From assembly GCF_016718685.1 (NCBI RefSeq), contig NZ_JADKCX010000066.1:1-19441 (forward strand): a DNA stretch of 19,441 bases. Direction: 5' to 3'. The notes under the pieces are model-generated. The model worked only from the letters and a program-made list of their open reading frames with translations. It searched no databases and was not told the DNA's origin. This stretch comes from Haliscomenobacter sp. GTDB taxonomy: Bacteria > Bacteroidota > Bacteroidia > Chitinophagales > Saprospiraceae. Positions 15,713 to 19,441 of the stretch are shown here, one piece after another; positions within the stretch are counted from its first letter, which is position 1, and every line of letters starts with the position of its first letter. The translations under genes were made by a program, and so were the position numbers.

Positions 15713-16948
15713 TTATTTTAAAGGAAAACTGAGGGAAAAACAGGTGCCGTGCTTGTGTTCACTGGCTACTGCAATGTTGCCCTGGTGCAAATCGACAATT
15801 TTTTTGACATAAGCCAACCCCAGGCCAAATCCGCTAAAACGTTTTGCGGTAGCTTCTTCACCCCGATTGAACTCTTTAAAAACGCTGCTGAGTTCATGTT
15901 CACAAATGCCCAAACCATTGTCGCGAATGGCCACCTGGATTTGGTTGTCTTTACTGGTCTCCAGCAAAATATGGATGTTGGGGGTCGTATCACAGTACTT
16001 CAGGGCATTATCGATGAGGTTGCGGAACGCGTTGCGCAGGTGCAGTGCATCGCCGTACATGGGGGGCAAACTGCCCCGCACTTCCAGTTCCACTACTGCT
16101 TCTTTTTCGCGGATGGAGGGCGTGAGGTCTTCGATGATTTCACGGATGAAATTTTCCAAATCTAGGCTTTGGCGTTGTAAGGGGTTTTTATTGAACTCCA
16201 AACTGGCCATTTGCAAAAACCGCTCAATCTGTTGAATCAACTGATTGCTTTCCTTGGTGATGACTTGTAAAACCTGATCGTCTTTTAATTCCGGTTTTTT
16301 GCGGCCCAATAATCCGGCAGCCAATTTAATGTTGGTCAGTGGCGTTTTGAATTCATGCGCCATATGGTTGAAAAAATCGAGGTTTTGATCTGCCAGGCGT
16401 TTTTGCTTCAAGAGGTAGTAACTGGCGGCAAAAAAGACCAGCAAGATGGCGCCCAAAATTAATGCCGAACTACCAATCATCACATTCATGCGCTGTAGGA
16501 TGTAATTTTGTTTGGTTGGAAAATTGAGTGTCAGGCGGCGGGTATCATCGGTTACCAATGGATCCAAGGCACAGGAAAATGCCGTAGCCTCTGTTGTACC
16601 GAACGGACTTGGTTTGACCACATTGACCGAATAAGGCAAGTTGATGTTGTAAAAAGCCAGGGAGCGATCCAGGTTTTTGCGCAATTGGGAATCACTCAAA
16701 ATCATACTTTCGGGCACTATGTCTGCACAACAAGACCCTTTGTTGTTGGCGCAAGTCATGACCACCGTGCTTTGGGGTTCTTCTGCAGTGGTCTGCACAG
16801 CGTTGCAAAGTGCCATGTCGACACGGTGCTCAAATTGCTCATCCAGCAATTGTCGCGAATAGTTCATCCAACGCACCTGGATGCCGATCAAAGCCAGCAA
16901 GGCCAGACATGCGGCGGCGATTACAATTTTTATTCGATTCGTTCTCAT
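15713..16948 (-). CDS. sensor histidine kinase with cysteine-rich periplasmic domain
   Basis: A 411-residue membrane kinase of a two-component system. TM1 is at about 7-26, the periplasmic sensor about 27-155, and TM2 about 157-180. The H-box HMAHEFKTPLTNIKLA has phospho-acceptor His198. The ATPase domain has the N-box RNAFRNLIDNALKY, G1 DNGLGI (343-348) and G2 GFGLGLAYVKKI (373-384). The sensor holds five cysteines (48, 66, 73, 74, 126), including the pair in GSCCADI. This is unusual for a small exported domain and would suit sensing of metal or thiol redox state. That is an inference. The start at 16948 directly precedes TM1. First gene of the kinase/regulator operon and divergent from the cysteine-rich protein gene, with which it shares an SCC motif. 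Confidence 0.92.
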   Translation of the reverse strand: MRTNRIKIVIAAACLALLALIGIQVRWMNYSRQLLDEQFEHRVDMALCNAVQTTAEEPQSTVVMTCANNKGSCCADIVPESMILSDSQLRKNLDRSLAFYNINLPYSVNVVKPSPFGTTEATAFSCALDPLVTDDTRRLTLNFPTKQNYILQRMNVMIGSSALILGAILLVFFAASYYLLKQKRLADQNLDFFNHMAHEFKTPLTNIKLAAGLLGRKKPELKDDQVLQVITKESNQLIQQIERFLQMASLEFNKNPLQRQSLDLENFIREIIEDLTPSIREKEAVVELEVRGSLPPMYGDALHLRNAFRNLIDNALKYCDTTPNIHILLETSKDNQIQVAIRDNGLGICEHELSSVFKEFNRGEEATAKRFSGFGLGLAYVKKIVDLHQGNIAVASEHKHGTCFSLSFPLK

Positions 16949-16994
16949 ATCGTTGAAGCAAAAATCTTTTGCAAAAAAACACCAAATACTCCAG

Positions 16995-17024
16995 CAAAAG
17001 GGTATTTTAACAGGCGTTTAACAA
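16995..17024 (-). promoter_or_regulatory. candidate promoter of the kinase operon
   Basis: On the minus strand TTG (17022-17024) and TACCCTTTTG (16995-17004), a -7 box with two extra bases, are separated by 17 bases. It lies 47 bases before the kinase start and overlaps two of the AACA half-sites, which would fit autoregulation. The box is imperfect. Confidence 0.4.
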
Positions 17025-17045
17025 GTGAATAACAGCCGAGAAACA
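17006..17045. promoter_or_regulatory. tandem half-sites, AACA every 11 bases: candidate response-regulator operator
   Basis: AACA occurs at 17009-17012, 17020-17023, 17031-17034 and 17042-17045, an exact 11-base period. The first two are full TTTAACA-N4-TTTAACA direct repeats, and the third is AATAACA. OmpR/PhoB-type regulators typically bind direct repeats with 11-base centre spacing. The last site ends two bases before the -33 element of the cysteine-rich gene, an activator-like position. Confidence 0.62.
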
Positions 17046-17047
17046 CC

Positions 17048-17074
17048 TTGGAGGCACTTGTCATACTACCTTTG
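17048..17074 (+). promoter_or_regulatory. promoter of the cysteine-rich protein gene
   Basis: TTG at 17048-17050 and TACCTTTG at 17067-17074 match the Bacteroidota -33 and -7 elements with 16 bases between, slightly short. It lies 69 bases before the ATG at 17143. The short spacing, and the half-sites directly upstream, suggest activator dependence. Confidence 0.6.
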
Positions 17075-17142
17075 CAATGTTAAATAACCATAACACCGGT
17101 AGCTCAGCGGAACTGAGTGAATCAATTTAACCAATTAATCTC

Positions 17143-17540
17143 ATGCGTTACACATTCCTATTGCTGTTTGGCCTGATGTGCTTAGGCTTAAACACGATGA
17201 ACGCCCAATCTTGTTGCTCCAAAGCCAGCACTGCCGCTGCTAGTGTTTCTGAAAAGAAATGCGACATGAGCAAATCTACCGCCAGCGTTGCGAGCACCAA
17301 TTGCACTGAAACAGCCAGCACGGCTCAGGTAGTCTCCTCACTTACTGTATTTGTAAGTGGAGGCGTAGTACCTACTTCTGCCAAAGCTTGTGATCCAAGC
17401 ACTTGTGACCTCACCAAATGTGACCTGACTAAGTGTGACCCAAGCAATTGTGACCCAAGTAAATGCCCAAAATCTGGGCGATGAAGGCTTCTATGGCCAA
17501 AGCACCAGCTAAAACGACTAAAGCAGTAACTTCGCTTTAA
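17143..17540 (+). CDS. secreted cysteine-rich protein with CDxxx pentapeptide repeats, frameshift at the C-terminal tail
   Basis: A small exported protein. The signal peptide MRYTFLLLFGLMCLGLNTMNAQ is followed by SCCSK, KKCDMSK and a Ser/Thr/Ala-rich middle. Five pentapeptides then run CDPST, CDLTK, CDLTK, CDPSN, CDPSK, followed by a final CP (17389-17466). The mature part has ten cysteines and many Asp residues, which suggests metal binding or a thiol buffer; function is not known. As written the frame stops at 17484 after CPKSGR. Adding one A to the AAAA run near 17468 extends it to CPKIWAMKASMAKAPAKTTK and on to VTSL, with stop 17538-17540, where the usual stop-adjacent repeat begins. That supports the longer form, about 131 residues. 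It is divergent from the kinase gene. Confidence 0.72.
17389..17466 (+). repeat. 15-base coding repeat (five CDxxx units)
   Basis: Five in-frame 15-base units of TGTGACC(C/T)... type, with alternating DPS and DLT versions, encode cysteine every five residues, plus a sixth Cys codon at 17464-17466. Synonymous differences between units show that this is not a very recent duplication. Confidence 0.85.
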
Positions 17541-17542
17541 CC

Positions 17543-17696
17543 AGTTCGAGGGTTCGGTAGTTCGAAGGTTCGAAGGTTTGGGTAAGTCTATATTTTATAG
17601 ATGGGTTTAAGGATTTATTTTGGCTAAATCAAGTCAGATATATTACTTTTGTCCCGACCTCCAAACATTCGAACCCTCGAACCTTCGAACTTTCAA
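17543..17696. repeat. GTTCGAAG period-8 array with distant inverted copy
   Basis: The left array (17543-17581) has GTTCGAAG/GTTCGAGG units and starts three bases after the restored stop of the cysteine-rich gene. The right array (17661-17696) carries GAACCTTC units in the opposite orientation and ends at the purC ATG. The purC promoter lies in the 80-base loop between them, so the right arm is in the purC leader. Confidence 0.7.
17620..17651 (+). promoter_or_regulatory. purC promoter
   Basis: TTG at 17620-17622 and TACTTTTG at 17644-17651 match the Bacteroidota -33/-7 elements with a 21-base spacer. The expected transcript start, near 17658, is just before the repeat arm and about 40 bases before the purC start. 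Confidence 0.62.
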
Positions 17697-18650
17697 ATGA
17701 TGCTTCCTGAACAACACGCCATACGCGAAAGCAATTTTCAACTACCTGGGCAAACCGCTTTTTACCGTGGTAAAGTACGCGATGTCTACACCCTGGGTGA
17801 GCAACTCCTGATGGTTGCTTCCGACCGCATTTCGGCTTTTGATTACGTCCTGCCACGCCCCATCCCTTTTAAAGGACAAGTGTTGAATCAAATTGCCGCC
17901 CACTTTTAAAGGCTACCGCAGACATCGTCCCCAACTGGTTGCAGGCTACTCCCGACCCGAATGTGGCCATAGGCCACGCTTGTGAACCTTTTCGGGTGGA
18001 GATGGTCATTCGGGCGTATCTGGTTGGGCATTCTGCCCGCGTATACGCTAGCGGTGAGCGCATTCTTTGTGGCATTACCTTGCCGGAAGGTTTGCGTGAA
18101 AACGATCCTTTTCCCAAGCCCCATCATTACCCCCGCGACCAAGGCCGAAGAAGGGCATGATGAAGACATCAGTCGGGAAGACATCATCGCCAAAGGCATC
18201 GTCGCCGAAGCAGATTATGTGCAACTGGAGGCTTATACCCGCGCCCTGTTTCAGCGAGGCACCGAAATGGCGGCCAAACAAGGCTTGATTTTGGTGGATA
18301 CCAAGTATGAATTTGGCAAAAAAGACGGCCAAATTTATGTCATCGACGAAATCCATACCCCCGATAGTTCACGTTATTTTTACCTGGAAGGCTATGCCGA
18401 ACGCCAGGCCAAAGGAGAACGCCAAAAACAACTCTCCAAAGAATTTGTACGCGAATGGCTGATTGAAAATGGATTTCAAGGCAAAGCCGGGCAGACGATT
18501 CCCACGATGTCGGATGAGTTTGTGTGGGAGATCTCCAATCGCTACATCGAGTTGTATGAGCGCATCACCGGGACGGCTTTTGTGAAGGCGGATACGGCGA
18601 ATATTGCGGAGCGGATTTATCAGAATATTTTGGCATGGATGGAAAAGTGA
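17697..18650 (+). CDS. purC: phosphoribosylaminoimidazole-succinocarboxamide synthase (SAICAR synthase), two frameshifts
   Basis: Cytoplasmic purine-biosynthesis enzyme joining CAIR and aspartate with ATP. Family motifs are in order: FYRGKVRDVYTLG, MVASDRISAFDYVLPRPIPFKG, then in another frame VEMVIRAYLVGHSARVYASG and CGITLPEGLREND, then in a third PIITPATKAEEGHDEDISRED, GLILVDTKYEFGKKDGQIYV and IDEIHTPDSSRYF, and KEFVREWLIENG. Frame breaks are a missing T at about 17905 (CACTTTTAA) and an extra C in the CCCC near 18118-18121. The restored length of about 317 residues fits the longer SAICAR synthases found in Bacteroidota and yeast. The start is 17697 or 17700 (tandem ATG). For a housekeeping enzyme, two breaks argue strongly for sequence error. 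Confidence 0.93.
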
Positions 18651-18710
18651 GCCTCCTCGCATTCTACCATAATGCCAATTATACCTTTGATGCAAAATCT
18701 GAGGTGACAC

Positions 18711-18818
18711 TAAGGTTTCTCAGGTTTCTTAGGTGGTAAAAAAGAAAAAAGCTGCGTAGCAGGATATTCTTTCACCACCTAAGAAACCTGAGACACTCAA
18801 GGAACCACCTAAGAAATG
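18711..18818. repeat. GGTTTCTTAGGTG inverted repeat between purC and the dehydrogenase gene
   Basis: Bases 18718-18737 (starting TCTCAGG) and 18774-18793 are perfect 20-base inverted copies around a 36-base loop. A second copy of the right arm (ACCACCTAAGAAA) at 18804-18816 contains the stop codon (18809-18811) of the opposite gene. It lies between convergent genes and may act as a 3' element for both. Confidence 0.78.
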
Positions 18819-19441
18819 TTTCCTTCTACATACCCCTGCAAATACGTATACCTCGCTGTCAAATGCCCCTCCTCGGCAATCGTGGCACGCTCCAAGACAT
18901 GACTTTCATCATTAAAGAACTCCGGCAAAATGCGGTGGATAAACATTGACCCAAAGGCCGTAGATGCATCCCGTGGCAACTCATTCGGCAGGTTGTCGAT
19001 GGTCATCATATCGATGCAATGCTGTTGATAAGGCGCACATTCTGTTTCGCTGAAGGGGTCGTAACCAAATACCGGATCGGCGATACTGGACGCTTTAAGT
19101 GTAGAGGGAATTGAAGAGATAGGGGCTAGGTCACAAGTAATGTCGGCAATGACCCGAATGCGAAAATCAGCACGTCGCATGTCCGCTTTGCTGAAAAAAG
19201 CCGGTGCGCGATTGTCCCAAAAAATACCGTTGATCATGATGTCCGCAGTTTGGAAATAAGGCTCAAAAATACTGCGGATTACTCCGGGTGGTGTGGTAAC
19301 GCTGCACATCAAAATGATGCCGATCCTTGCGACCCGCATAATCCTGCGAATGGAGAATGGTGAAAACGGGTTCTTTACCATCCTCCATAAAATTCAAGGG
19401 GATCAACCTCAGCGAATGCCCGTCTCTTGAAGTACCGCTGC
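18809..19441 (-). CDS. saccharopine dehydrogenase / alanine dehydrogenase-like oxidoreductase, C-terminal part, frameshifted and cut by window edge
   Basis: NAD(P)-dependent dehydrogenase of the alanine dehydrogenase/saccharopine dehydrogenase (Lys1-like) family. From the edge one frame reads LIPLNFMEDGKEPVFTILHS then QDYAGRKDRHHFDVQRYHTT, down to about 19275. After an indel another frame continues with IFEPYFQTADIMINGIFWDN, RVIADITCDLAPISSIPST, SSIADPVFGYDPFSETE, then CIDMMTIDNLPNELPRDAST and GSMFIHRILPEF, ending YVEGNIS. The ADIMINGIFWD, ADITCD and DNLPNELPRDAS blocks are highly typical. The N-terminal part, with the substrate Lys/His and part of the NAD site, is outside the window. Convergent with purC. 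Whether the substrate is saccharopine or another opine-like compound cannot be told here. Confidence 0.82.

Noticed and set aside
16508..17032. 174-codon plus-strand frame over the kinase N-terminus
   Set aside because: Opposite the kinase's sensor region and crossing the operator; no independent support.
554..18818. Short-period repeats as a CRISPR array
   Set aside because: Units are 6-10 bases with no spacers of constant length and no cas genes, so they are not CRISPR.

Overview
The window looks like chromosomal DNA from a member of the Bacteroidota, probably the Saprospiria (Haliscomenobacter-like). Reasons: a type IX secretion substrate with a gliding-motility-associated C-terminal domain, two promoters with the TAnnTTTG -7 box, 3-keto-disaccharide hydrolase (DUF1080) and propeller/cytochrome c proteins, and DUF2853, Dabb and DUF1295 proteins. 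The taxon is an inference. Many genes carry one-base reading-frame breaks, mostly in or beside homopolymer runs, although protein similarity continues in another frame. This looks more like uncorrected long-read or low-coverage assembly error than gene decay. It is worst in bases 1-3250, milder at 3300-8050 and 15.4-19.4 kb, and nearly absent at 8.9-15 kb.
Layout. (1) Bases 1-2391, minus strand: esterase, ATP-grasp ligase and a GCS2-type carboxylate-amine ligase that runs off the left edge. All three are recognisable only by piecing frames together. A second esterase is divergent at 2457-3347. Together they form an amidoligase cluster that probably makes or trims a small peptide-like metabolite. 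(2) Bases 3319-8763, minus strand: sugar transporter (MFS), DUF1080/PA14 protein and a secreted beta-propeller with a terminal cytochrome c, a likely unit for oxidative glycoside use. (3) 8933-9391: small lipoprotein, minus strand. (4) 9588-9749: a long nested inverted repeat, just upstream of a 782-residue secreted adhesin-like protein (9769-12117). (5) 12187-15004: DUF1295 membrane protein, DUF2853 protein, Dabb protein and an unrecognised membrane-anchored protein, with clear terminators. (6) 15010-17540: histidine kinase and OmpR-type response regulator, divergent from a secreted protein with five CDxxx pentapeptides. The gap between them holds four AACA half-sites at exact 11-base spacing beside the promoter. 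(7) 17697-18650: purC. (8) 18809-19441: C-terminal part of a saccharopine/alanine dehydrogenase-like enzyme, minus strand, running off the right edge.
A second theme is a set of short-period repeats (unit 6-10 bases, a different unit at each locus). They begin at, or within a few bases of, stop codons of at least eight genes and often fold back as inverted copies. They suggest a shared kind of 3'-end element.
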